A stretch of DNA of 64,000 bases from Nitrospira sp. (GTDB taxonomy: Bacteria; Nitrospirota; Nitrospiria; Nitrospirales; Nitrospiraceae), in contig CP092081.1 of the NCBI GenBank assembly GCA_022226935.1, forward strand, positions 3,321,566-3,385,565, given 5' to 3'. Below, piece by piece: positions 51,156 through 59,221 of the stretch. The notes under the pieces were generated by a model, which was not told the origin of the DNA, ran no database searches, and saw only the letters and a program-made list of their open reading frames with translations. The translations under genes were made by a program, and so were the position numbers. The number at the start of each line of letters is the position of its first letter. Within the stretch, counting starts at the first letter, position 1.

Positions 51156-52355
51156 ATGCAGCGACATTATTTTTCGTCGATCCGTATTCTCCTGGCGCTG
51201 GCCGGACTCCTTTTGCCGAGCTCTCCGGCAGGGGCCGATACCCAAATTTTCCCGGTTCCGTCGGTCTCTACCAGCAAGAACGACGGGAACGATGCCGGCT
51301 TGATCGCGCCGATTCTGATCTCCGATCCGGACGGCGAATTGAAATACCTCATGGCGCCGATGCTGATTCAGAACTCGATTGTCGGCAGCCGGGCGGTATT
51401 CAACCTCTTTAAGTACGATCCCGGGGGGCGGCAGATGAAGCTGATCGCCTCGCTGACTGAGAAAATCGAACGTAAAGTGCTGTTTGACTATGTCGACCCC
51501 GCCTTCGGGAACGGGCAGTATTTTCTGAACTTCGGCGGCACCTTCTTTAAAAATGCCACCTCTCGATTCTTCGGGCTGGGCCAGTCGACGGTGCAGGCCG
51601 ATGAATCGAACTACACCGCCAGAGAAGCGCGTGCCTACTGGCGGCTCGGCCTCTATGCGAATGAAGTGACGCAGGTTTCCGTCGGACAGCGGGTCCGGCA
51701 GGTACAACTCCAGCGAGGCGCCACGGATCTTCCTTTTTCAGTCGAGCAATTTCCCACGGTCGACGGCATTCAAGGCGAGTCCATCATCGTCGGACATCGC
51801 GCCTCATTTTACTACGACACCCGCGACAGCCTGGTTACGCCCACCGACGGCATGTCTGTCATGGCTTACGCCGAGCTGAATCAAAATGTCAAAAATGGCG
51901 ATCACCCCGTGTACTCACGGTACGAAATCGAAGTGAAAAAGTTGTTCCCCAGCGAATCCAAGCGTGCCATTCTGGTCGTCCGGGCCGACCTGCAGGCCAC
52001 GATCGGCTCGCAAGTGCCGTTCTTCGAACAATCGTCACTGGGCGGGCAGAACAATCTGCGCGGATTCGGGATGGATCGCTATATCGACAAGCATTTGATT
52101 GCCTTCAGTATCGAAGAGCGGATTCATATCCTGCGCACAAAGCTGGCGGGAGTGACCGCAGATTTTGAACTCGCCCCGTTTCTGGATACGGGCCAGGTGT
52201 TTAACTCTTTTAAGGACGTGAGCTTTCAGGATTACCGGATGACGCCGGGCGTCGGGTTTCGAGCGATTGTGCGTCCGAATGTGGTCGGCCGTCTCGATTA
52301 CGGGTACAGCCGCGAAGGCGGCGCGATTTTCGCCGGGCTGGACTTCCCGTATTAA
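51156..52355 (+). CDS. Omp85/BamA-type outer-membrane beta-barrel without POTRA domains
   Basis: A 399-residue secreted protein with a signal peptide (ILLALAGLLLPSSPAGA) followed directly by a 16-strand-like barrel. The Omp85 signature loop is visible as SLGGQNNLRGFGMDRYID (near 290-305), and the C-terminus ends in an aromatic strand, FAGLDFPY. There is no room for POTRA domains, which BamA and TamA have. It sits directly behind mlaC, so an outer-membrane lipid receptor or exit role is a reasonable inference, not shown. Confidence 0.78.
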   Translation: MQRHYFSSIRILLALAGLLLPSSPAGADTQIFPVPSVSTSKNDGNDAGLIAPILISDPDGELKYLMAPMLIQNSIVGSRAVFNLFKYDPGGRQMKLIASLTEKIERKVLFDYVDPAFGNGQYFLNFGGTFFKNATSRFFGLGQSTVQADESNYTAREARAYWRLGLYANEVTQVSVGQRVRQVQLQRGATDLPFSVEQFPTVDGIQGESIIVGHRASFYYDTRDSLVTPTDGMSVMAYAELNQNVKNGDHPVYSRYEIEVKKLFPSESKRAILVVRADLQATIGSQVPFFEQSSLGGQNNLRGFGMDRYIDKHLIAFSIEERIHILRTKLAGVTADFELAPFLDTGQVFNSFKDVSFQDYRMTPGVGFRAIVRPNVVGRLDYGYSREGGAIFAGLDFPY

Positions 52356-52390
52356 ACGTACACGCCTGAGTGAACGGCCGGGTATTACTC

Positions 52391-53389
52391 ATGCGGCACC
52401 TCGTCTATTTTCTCTGCATCATTGGGTTTCCCTGCGGCCTGCCGCTTCTGGCTGGGGCGGAAGGGTTTGGTCCCTTCCCTGTCAGAAACTTCCAAGCCTT
52501 GGACCAGCTAGTATTGGCGATGCCTGGCGAGCGGGCGGCTGTGCTGCGCAAGGGCGATTTCGATATCCGTCTCGAAGCGGCCAATACTGCCACGATCGCC
52601 CGAGATCAGGAGGAGCAGGCCGATGTGACCATGAAGTTTGAAACGGTGCGTGCTGCGTTGTTCCTGCGGTATGGCCTGACCGATCGGCTTGAAATCGGGG
52701 TGGAAGTACCGGGCTATCATCGATATCGCGGATTCATGGAGGAGCCGATTCTCGGGGTGGAGCGGGGGACGACCGGCATTTCTCCGGCCCGCAAGGCGTT
52801 GAGGGAAACGGCCTATGCCTTCAATATTAGCAATGGTGGCCGGACCATGTTTCAAGGCGCCAATGGCGCAACTGGCCTGGGCGATATTTCGTTCTACGGG
52901 AAATATCAACTGTTGAAGGAGACCTCGACGCTTCCGGCTCTGTCGTTTCGCGTGGGAGTCAAAGCTCCGACCGGAGATGCAGACCAAGTTTTCGGCAGCG
53001 GGCATCCGGATGCGGGCATCGGCCTCGCATTGGATAAGACCTTCGCGACCGGGTGGATTGTCTACGCCAATTTAAACGGGGTTTTCCCCACAGGACAAAT
53101 CGCCGGGCTCGACCTCCAGCCGGTCATCAGTGGATTGGTGGCCGTGGAATATCTCTGGACGGAAAAATTTTCCATCACGGCGCAGTTCGACTATTATTCT
53201 CCGCCCTTTCACGGCACAGGAACCCGTGTCTTGGATAAGGGTGTGACCGAGTCCGTGCTAGGGGTGAGCTATCGGGTACTGCCCAGGCTGCTGTGGCAAG
53301 TGTATGGGGTCGAGAATCTGGACTTCATCACCGGCAGCGCCGCCGATTTTACCCTTTCCACGGTGCTTACGTACCGGTTCCGATCGTAA
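52391..53389 (+). CDS. DUF3187-family outer-membrane protein
   Basis: A 332-residue secreted protein with a signal peptide (VYFLCIIGFPCGLPLLAGA) and repeated amphipathic strands (FLRYGLTDRLEIGVEVPGYH, VVAVEYLWTEKFSITAQFDY-like text), ending STVLTYRFRS. The pattern matches the DUF3187 family of barrel-like proteins. The function is unknown; the place behind the MCE genes and the barrel suggests an envelope role. GTG 52370 is an alternative start. Confidence 0.7.
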   Translation: MRHLVYFLCIIGFPCGLPLLAGAEGFGPFPVRNFQALDQLVLAMPGERAAVLRKGDFDIRLEAANTATIARDQEEQADVTMKFETVRAALFLRYGLTDRLEIGVEVPGYHRYRGFMEEPILGVERGTTGISPARKALRETAYAFNISNGGRTMFQGANGATGLGDISFYGKYQLLKETSTLPALSFRVGVKAPTGDADQVFGSGHPDAGIGLALDKTFATGWIVYANLNGVFPTGQIAGLDLQPVISGLVAVEYLWTEKFSITAQFDYYSPPFHGTGTRVLDKGVTESVLGVSYRVLPRLLWQVYGVENLDFITGSAADFTLSTVLTYRFRS

Positions 53390-53571
53390 CACCGACGGGC
53401 GGATGATTCCGGAGGACAGCGGAATCTTGACACAGGCGTTCCCATATGTGAGGATGAGGCGATTTGTACGAACTTCTTTCGCTGCTTCGCCACGACCTTC
53501 TCAAGACGATTGTTTTCCACGAAGATGAATACCTGCGTCCAATTGTCATGCTTTGACAAGGAGATTGTGCA

Positions 53572-55515
53572 ATGTCTCTGCTAAAAAATATCCACAGTCC
53601 CGCTGATTTGAAGCGACTGTCCCCTGAACAGTTTCCGGAACTATGCCAGGAGATTCGTGAGCAAATCCTCGCGGTGGTTTCGAATGTCGGGGGGCATCTG
53701 GCCTCCAATCTGGGTGTCGTGGAGTTGACGGTCGCATTGCAATATCTCCTCGAGACGCCCAAAGATAAAATTGTCTGGGATACCAGCAATCAAGCCTATA
53801 CGCACAAGCTCCTCACCGGACGCCGGGAACAGTTTCATACCCTGCGGCAATACGGCGGGTTGAGTGGCTTCTGCAAGCGCGAAGAAAGTGCGTACGATAC
53901 CTTCAATGCCGGACATGCCGGAACCGGCGTCTCGGCCGCCTTCGGAATGGTGGAAGCGCGGGAGCAACGGGGCGAGAAACACAAAGTGGTCTGCGTCGTG
54001 GGCGACGGGGCGATGACGGCAGGAATGACTTTGGAGGGGCTACACCATGCGGGTGGGACGAACAAGGATTTTATTGTCGTTCTCAACGACAATCAGATGT
54101 CGATTTCTCGAAACGTCGGAGCCATTTCCGCGTACCTGAATCGGACCTTCACCGGCGAGTTCTACGCCCGCATGCGCGAAGAAACCGGCCAGCTCCTGCG
54201 CAAGATTCCCCATATCGGTCTGGAAGTACAAAAGATTGCCCGGAGGGCTGAAGAATTGGCCAAAGGTGCGATTCTCCCCGGTCTGCTGTTCGAGGAATTA
54301 GGCTTTCAGTATGCCGGGCCGATCGACGGACATAACTTTGAACACCTGCTTCCGACATTGGAAAACGTGCTGAAAATGAAGGGCCCGGTCCTGCTGCACG
54401 TGATCACGAAAAAAGGCTTGGGCTATCAGGCCGCCATGGACAATCCCGTCTGGTTCCATGCCTGCCCGCCGTTCGTGCGTGAAACCGGTGTGCCGGCGAA
54501 AAAAGCCGTGCGCCCCAGTTACACCAGCATGGCCGTCGATGCCTTGATCAAGGTCGCGCGTCAAGACAGGCGAGTGGTCGCCATCACCGCCGCGATGTGC
54601 GAGGGCACCGGGCTGAATGCGTTTGAAAAAGAGTTCCCGGACCGTATCTATGATGTGGGTATCGCCGAGCAACATGCCGTCACCTTTGCCGCCGGTATGG
54701 CCGCGCAGGGCATGAAGCCGGTGGTGGCTCTGTACTCCACCTTCTTGCAGCGGGCTTACGATCAAGTCGTGCACGATGTGGCGACGCAAAACCTGCCGGT
54801 GACCTTCTGTATCGATCGGGGCGGTCTCGTCGCCGAAGACGGCACGACGCACCATGGCGCATTCGATTTCGCATTCCTCCGGCATGTGCCGAACATGGTT
54901 GTGGCCGCGCCCAAGGACGAAAACGAATTGCAGCATATGATCAAGACTTGTGTGAGTTTTGATGGTCCCGCTTCTGTGCGGTACGCGCGCGGCGTGAGCC
55001 TCGGTGTGCCGATGGATCCGGAGCCTACTGCCCTGCCTATCGGCAAGGGTGAATTGCTGCGGGAAGGGACGGATGTGGCGATCGTCGCGATCGGCGTCAC
55101 GGTGTGTCCGGCCATGAAGGCCGCCGAACGGTTGGCGCAAGAAGGCATTTCCGCCGCCGTGGTCAACGCCCGGTTTGCGAAGCCGCTGGATACCGAGCTC
55201 ATCCTCAAGACGGCAAAGAACGTCCGTTGTCTGGTGACGGTGGAAGAAGGCTGCAAGATGGGCGGATTCGGTTCGGCTGTCTTGGAAGCCCTATCCGATG
55301 CCGGACTCCTGTTGCGCACTAAAGTGCTTGGATTGCCGGATTGGTACATCGAGCAAGGTCCGCAGGACCTGTTGCGTGAACGGTACGGCCTCACCGCTGA
55401 CGGCATCTACAATAGCGTGAAACAGTTGTTTGGCGCCGGTGCGGTGGCGGACGATGCCGCCCGATTGGCCTCGCTCGTCGGTAGTTTGCCGCACGGCGAT
55501 GAGCAGGGCAGCTAG
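53572..55515 (+). CDS. dxs: 1-deoxy-D-xylulose-5-phosphate synthase (divergent active-site motif)
   Basis: First MEP-pathway enzyme, a thiamine-diphosphate enzyme joining pyruvate and glyceraldehyde 3-phosphate. The 647-residue protein has GHLASNLGVVELTVAL, the TPP site VGDGAMTAGMTLEGL with NDNQMSISRNVG, the catalytic Glu in YDVGIAEQHAVTFAAG, and DRGGLVAEDGTTHHGAFD. The usual WDVGHQAYPHK signature reads WDTSNQAYTHK here, with Asn73 at the conserved His position. AAGGAGATTG precedes the ATG. ispG follows after 71 bases. Confidence 0.9.
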   Translation: MSLLKNIHSPADLKRLSPEQFPELCQEIREQILAVVSNVGGHLASNLGVVELTVALQYLLETPKDKIVWDTSNQAYTHKLLTGRREQFHTLRQYGGLSGFCKREESAYDTFNAGHAGTGVSAAFGMVEAREQRGEKHKVVCVVGDGAMTAGMTLEGLHHAGGTNKDFIVVLNDNQMSISRNVGAISAYLNRTFTGEFYARMREETGQLLRKIPHIGLEVQKIARRAEELAKGAILPGLLFEELGFQYAGPIDGHNFEHLLPTLENVLKMKGPVLLHVITKKGLGYQAAMDNPVWFHACPPFVRETGVPAKKAVRPSYTSMAVDALIKVARQDRRVVAITAAMCEGTGLNAFEKEFPDRIYDVGIAEQHAVTFAAGMAAQGMKPVVALYSTFLQRAYDQVVHDVATQNLPVTFCIDRGGLVAEDGTTHHGAFDFAFLRHVPNMVVAAPKDENELQHMIKTCVSFDGPASVRYARGVSLGVPMDPEPTALPIGKGELLREGTDVAIVAIGVTVCPAMKAAERLAQEGISAAVVNARFAKPLDTELILKTAKNVRCLVTVEEGCKMGGFGSAVLEALSDAGLLLRTKVLGLPDWYIEQGPQDLLRERYGLTADGIYNSVKQLFGAGAVADDAARLASLVGSLPHGDEQGS

Positions 55516-55586
55516 CGCGAGGTCTGAGCGCTGAGTTATGAGTGATGAATTGAAACGAGCGATCAAAGAGTAACAAACGAGAGTTC

Positions 55587-56786
55587 ATGCACATCACGCG
55601 GAAGAAAACCAGGCAGATTCAAGCGGGATCGGTCAAAATCGGCGGTGATGCGCCGATTTCAGTCCAGTCGATGTGCTCTACCGATACGCGCGACGTGAAG
55701 GCGACCGTGGAGCAGATCCGGCAATTGGAAATCGCCGGTTGCGAGCTCATTCGTGTCGCCGTTCCGGACGAGGCGGCGGCGGAAGCGCTGCCGAAGATCA
55801 AGGCGGCGATGACGGTGCCGTTGATCGCCGACATTCACTTCGATCATCGTCTGGCCCTCAAGGCGGCTGAAGTTGTCGATTGCGTCCGTATCAACCCTGG
55901 CAACATCGGGGCTTGGTGGAAAGTGCAGGAAGTGATCAAGGCCGTCAACGAGCGGGGCATCCCCCTGCGTGTGGGCGTGAACGGCGGCTCGCTCGAACGG
56001 CCGCTGCTTGACAAGTATGGCTGGCCTTCACCGGAAGCCCTGTCCGAATCGGCCTTGAACGCGGTTCACGCCTTGGAAGACGAGGGCTTCACCAACATGA
56101 AGGTGTCGCTCAAAGCCTCCGACGTGCATCATGCGATCGATGCCTACTATCTCTTCTCCACCCAGTCCAACTATCCATTGCATATCGGGATTACGGAAGC
56201 GGGCACTGCCATGACCGGCGCGGTCAAGTCCGCCATCGGCCTCGGCTGGCTGCTTTCGCAAGGTATCGGTGACACGTTGCGCGTCTCGCTCGCCGCCGAT
56301 CCGGTGGAAGAAGTGAAAGTCGGCTTCGAGATTCTCAAATCGCTGGAGTTGCGCCACCGTGGCATCAATGTGATTGCCTGTCCGACCTGCGGCCGAGTGG
56401 AAATCGACGTGGTCCGCATGGCCAATGAGTTGGAAAAGAAATTGGGCCATATCAAGACGCCCTTGAATGTGTCCGTCCTCGGTTGCGTGGTCAACGGCAT
56501 CGGCGAAGGCAAGGAAGCCGATATCGGCATTGCCGGCGGCGAAGGCAAAGGCATTCTCTTCAAGAAAGGGAAGCTGATGCGTAAGGTGCCGATGGACGAG
56601 CTCATGGACACACTCATTTACGAAGTCGAGCAATTGGCCAAGGAAAAAGACGCTGAGGCTTCCGGCGCCACGCACGACAGGTCGTCGGACGTGCAAGCAG
56701 AGGCAGGGTGGGAATTGATGGGCCACGCGCCGGATGAGCAGTCCACGATCGTCCGTGACATTCCAGTACTCCCGAGCAAGCCGTAG
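55587..56786 (+). CDS. ispG: (E)-4-hydroxy-3-methylbut-2-enyl-diphosphate synthase (IspG/GcpE)
   Basis: MEP-pathway iron-sulfur enzyme. The 399-residue protein opens RKKTRQIQAGSVKIGGDAPI and has SMCSTDTRDVKATVEQI, IADIHFDHRLALKA and RINPGNIG. The cluster Cys lie in ACPTCGRVEIDV and VLGCVVNGIGEGKEADIGIA. The C-terminus extends about 45 residues beyond the usual end. It directly follows dxs, so three MEP genes including ispH lie in this window. A tRNA gene follows 103 bases on. Confidence 0.94.
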   Translation: MHITRKKTRQIQAGSVKIGGDAPISVQSMCSTDTRDVKATVEQIRQLEIAGCELIRVAVPDEAAAEALPKIKAAMTVPLIADIHFDHRLALKAAEVVDCVRINPGNIGAWWKVQEVIKAVNERGIPLRVGVNGGSLERPLLDKYGWPSPEALSESALNAVHALEDEGFTNMKVSLKASDVHHAIDAYYLFSTQSNYPLHIGITEAGTAMTGAVKSAIGLGWLLSQGIGDTLRVSLAADPVEEVKVGFEILKSLELRHRGINVIACPTCGRVEIDVVRMANELEKKLGHIKTPLNVSVLGCVVNGIGEGKEADIGIAGGEGKGILFKKGKLMRKVPMDELMDTLIYEVEQLAKEKDAEASGATHDRSSDVQAEAGWELMGHAPDEQSTIVRDIPVLPSKP

Positions 56787-56889
56787 TCAGGATGCCTCTG
56801 ATCACCGGCTGTGTTGTTCGAAGTTTCCTCCGTTTCTCCGTTCTTCGCGGTTGAGTTCCTGACGCTCCCCCTTCTATAATCCGACCCGT

Positions 56890-56965
56890 GGCGCCGTACC
56901 CAAGTGGCTAAGGGAGCAGTCTGCAAAACTGCGATGCGGCGGTTCGAACCCGCCCGGCGCCTCCA
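56890..56965 (+). tRNA. tRNA-Cys (anticodon GCA), CCA encoded
   Basis: A full cloverleaf: acceptor 56890-56896 with 56955-56961, a 3-bp D stem (56899-56901 with 56912-56914), anticodon stem 56916-56920 with 56928-56932 around the loop CTGCAAA, anticodon GCA at 56923-56925, and T stem 56938-56942 with 56950-56954 around TTCGAAC. Discriminator U and encoded CCA end it at 56965. The 3' three quarters are antisense to the end of the integrase gene, so the tRNA is the attachment site. Confidence 0.95.
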
Positions 56966-58110
56966 ACCATTCCTGCTGATATCTCAGAGGGTTCGGTGAT
57001 TCTGACCGGACCCTGTTCCACCCCCTGATTTTCGCTACTCCCGGTTTTACTCCCGGTTCCACTCGCACTTTTCGTGGCAATGGCTCCCAAACTCGCTCGA
57101 TTTACTGCTGTTCGTAAGTGAGCCGGGGAGAGATGGGCGTAGCGCATGGTCATCGTGATCGTGGAATGGCCCATCAGTTCCTGCACGGTTCTGATATCCA
57201 CTCCTGCCATGACAGCACGAGACGCGAAGGTATGCCGTAACGTGTGCCAGGTGACTCCTTCGATTTTTGCTCGCTTCAACGCCGGTTCATAGATCTTTAC
57301 TACAAAGTTTCGTCCCTGCATCGGTTGTGCGGAGGTGAGAGGACTAGGGAACAGGAAAGGGCTGTGCATCCATGAGGTGAGACCCTTGACGATGTCCAGC
57401 GCGGCATCCGTCAGAATGACGTGGCGGGTCTTGCCTGACTTACTCAATGGAATGGTCAAGATGCCTTGTTCGGTGTTCAGGCAGTCCCAGCGCGAATGAA
57501 ACTGCTCCGTGAGGCGTAAGCCTGTTTCCAGAGCAAAGGCTACAATTAACCAGTGCTCCGGCAGCAAGGTATCCCGGAGACTGGAGATTTCCTTATCACT
57601 TAGGAAGCGAAGCCGCCCGGCAGGCTCGGAAAAGAACTTCACGCCTTTGATCGGATTGGCCGATAGCAGACCATCGGCAATCGCCAAGTTCAGGATACGT
57701 CGTAAGGCTCCAAAGTAGCGGTTAATCGTTCGGGCGGTTCGTGTGCCCTTGTGCTTCATTTTGGCTTGGATATGCCGTAAGTCGTCGGCGGTAATCTCGG
57801 TCAGAAGCTTCCGTCCTAGGAGCTTCGACCAGAACTTTCCATAGCGATGCACATTCCGAAGCCCTGGCGAGGTCACCCCTTCCAGATACCGCGCAATCCA
57901 TGCTCGGAGGGTCAATTCCTTGGAAACAGCATACTTCTCGGGAAAGTAGCGATTCTCGCGCGCCTCGGACCGCAAACGACCGTACAGCGTCTTGGCTTGG
58001 CTCTTGGAGTCCGCCCGAAACCATTTCTCCCGGCCATTCACATAGAGGCGAACCCACCACCCGCCTTGCTTAAACACCACTCCACGGTCTTTACCGTTTG
58101 GCCTTGCCAT
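56908..58110 (-). CDS. Tyrosine integrase of a tRNA-Cys-integrated element
   Basis: A 400-residue site-specific recombinase. Catalytic residues are Arg199 (ETGLRLTEQF), a Lys at 224 or 227 (LSKSGKTRHV), His289 and Arg292 (WHTLRHTFASRAV), His315 (LMGHSTITM) and Tyr324 (MRYAHL). An N-terminal AP2-like or Arm-binding part (WWVRLYVNGREKWF) and a SAM-like core-binding domain precede them. The stop codon TAG is at 56910-56908, within the tRNA D-loop, so about 19 C-terminal residues are written antisense to the tRNA. Its start overlaps the zinc-finger gene end by 20 bases, so the two are cotranscribed. Confidence 0.92.
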   Translation of the reverse strand: MARPNGKDRGVVFKQGGWWVRLYVNGREKWFRADSKSQAKTLYGRLRSEARENRYFPEKYAVSKELTLRAWIARYLEGVTSPGLRNVHRYGKFWSKLLGRKLLTEITADDLRHIQAKMKHKGTRTARTINRYFGALRRILNLAIADGLLSANPIKGVKFFSEPAGRLRFLSDKEISSLRDTLLPEHWLIVAFALETGLRLTEQFHSRWDCLNTEQGILTIPLSKSGKTRHVILTDAALDIVKGLTSWMHSPFLFPSPLTSAQPMQGRNFVVKIYEPALKRAKIEGVTWHTLRHTFASRAVMAGVDIRTVQELMGHSTITMTMRYAHLSPAHLRTAVNRASLGAIATKSASGTGSKTGSSENQGVEQGPVRITEPSEISAGMVGGAGRVRTAASQFCRLLP

Positions 58111-58807
58111 CAGAGCTTCCCTTTCTACCTTTCCTGGCTGAATCGGCCTTCGTGCTAGTCGTATCTACAGAGGCCCTTTGTTTCTTCGGAAGATGTTTCT
58201 CTCGCCATTTCCGAGTGGCCACTCGTGTCTGGCATCGAGGACCGCAGTAGGTTTGATCAAACCGGATGGCGAGGTAAATCCGTTGGCACTCCGGGCAACG
58301 GCGAATTCGCCCGGAATAGTCGACTAATAAATAAGCGAACCGATATTCAAACTCCTTTACTTTTCGCTTTGTGGCAACAAACACACTCCCTTTTCGTTCG
58401 TGGTCCGCGCCAGGCAACGTGACAATGATGGTGAATTGAGGGAACCTGAAGGCAGCCACTGCATTTTTCCATAAGTTTTCCAGACTGCGGAGGACCATGG
58501 TCTGAATTTCCTTGGCCTCTGCGCGGCTTGGAATAGTGCCACGAAACCTCTCACCTGGGATAGATTGGACGCTCCACCCTCCTTCTGTCGCGATTTCTTC
58601 ACCATGGCGATTGGCCACGTCATCGACAAAGCTGGCCACCTCGAACGCCAGAACCATCCATTCACTTGGCGTGAGAGCTTCTAGGTCGGTCTGGATAAAC
58701 TTCAAGAGCCAGCCGACTTCGCCGTCTGCTGTGGTGAGAATACGCTCTCTGGCCTTCTTCATTTCGCCGTAGAACTGCTCAAAGATTGCGGCGCGGTCTA
58801 TGGTCAT
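58091..58807 (-). CDS. CGNR-like zinc-finger protein of the integrated element
   Basis: A 238-residue protein. The N-terminal 160 residues are helical with no motif I recognise. The C-terminus holds a zinc finger with Cys171, Cys174, Cys188 and Cys192 (RRCPECQRIYL, then QTYCGPRCQTRVATRKWREK), resembling CGNR-type fingers, followed by a basic tail. It probably binds DNA or RNA; its role with the integrase is unknown. GGAGAGG lies upstream of the ATG at 58807; the frame extends to 58858. It lies upstream of the integrase gene in the same unit. Confidence 0.6.
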   Translation of the reverse strand: MTIDRAAIFEQFYGEMKKARERILTTADGEVGWLLKFIQTDLEALTPSEWMVLAFEVASFVDDVANRHGEEIATEGGWSVQSIPGERFRGTIPSRAEAKEIQTMVLRSLENLWKNAVAAFRFPQFTIIVTLPGADHERKGSVFVATKRKVKEFEYRFAYLLVDYSGRIRRCPECQRIYLAIRFDQTYCGPRCQTRVATRKWREKHLPKKQRASVDTTSTKADSARKGRKGSSDGKAKR

Positions 58808-58913
58808 CTGCCCTCTCCTTCTGTAGCTGGCTTCGCCAGCTTCACCACTTAATCCCATTTCATAGAAAAAACTGGAGGTGAACGAGCCACCTTGGGACTG
58901 AAAACTCTTGGGA

Positions 58914-58944
58914 AGTGTACTTCAGCAATGGTAATTCATGTCAA
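58914..58944 (-). promoter_or_regulatory. Candidate promoter for zinc-finger and integrase genes
   Basis: Minus-strand TTGACA (58944-58939), 19-base spacer, TACACT (58919-58914), about 107 bases upstream of the zinc-finger start. The spacer is longer than ideal. The -35 box is 6 bases from the inverted repeat at 58950. Confidence 0.4.
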
Positions 58945-58949
58945 GACAC

Positions 58950-58977
58950 GTTATGCCTAATTTGTATAAGGCATAAC
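58950..58977. promoter_or_regulatory. Palindromic operator-like site
   Basis: GTTATGCCT, 10-base spacer, AGGCATAAC: a perfect 9-bp inverted repeat in the divergent region between the zinc-finger/integrase unit and the excisionase-like gene. Arm centres are 19 bases apart, nearly two helical turns, as for a dimeric regulator. The spacer contains TTGTATAAG, a possible plus-strand -10. The small HTH protein encoded 35 bases downstream is the obvious candidate to bind it. Confidence 0.55.
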
Positions 58978-59011
58978 TAGAATAACCGACTCATTACCAA
59001 GGAGGTGCCAA

Positions 59012-59221
59012 ATGGTTCCGAGTACAAAATTGATCACCATTCGAGAAGCGGCAAATCGGTTAGGGCTCAAGGAAAGCACGATCAGGAAATACATCCTGAA
59101 ACGGCAGATTGCCTATGTGAAGCCGTCGGTGCGCGCTGTGCGGATTCCTATCGAGGAGCTGGAACGGATTCTGACTGCCGGCCTGAGGCCGGCCATTCCT
59201 CAAGCGGAGGCCGCCCGATGA
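59012..59221 (+). CDS. Excisionase/MerR-like small DNA-binding protein
   Basis: A 69-residue protein with a winged-helix or HTH motif of the excisionase family: LITIREAANRLGLKESTIRK, then YVKPSVRAVRIPIEELERIL. Such proteins bind DNA and bend it or regulate integrase direction. AAGGAGG precedes the ATG. The stop overlaps the next start in ATGA, which shows translational coupling. Confidence 0.8.
   Translation: MVPSTKLITIREAANRLGLKESTIRKYILKRQIAYVKPSVRAVRIPIEELERILTAGLRPAIPQAEAAR

Noticed and set aside
56874..57080. Minus-strand open frame of 68 codons over the tRNA (ending GFEPPHRSFADCSLSH...)
   Set aside because: This is the typical false frame read antisense to a tRNA; the integrase frame is the real one there.
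59005..59217. Upward extension of the Rep-like gene over the excisionase-like gene
   Set aside because: The excisionase frame has an AAGGAGG site and clear HTH; the ATGA overlap at 59218 marks the real Rep-like start.
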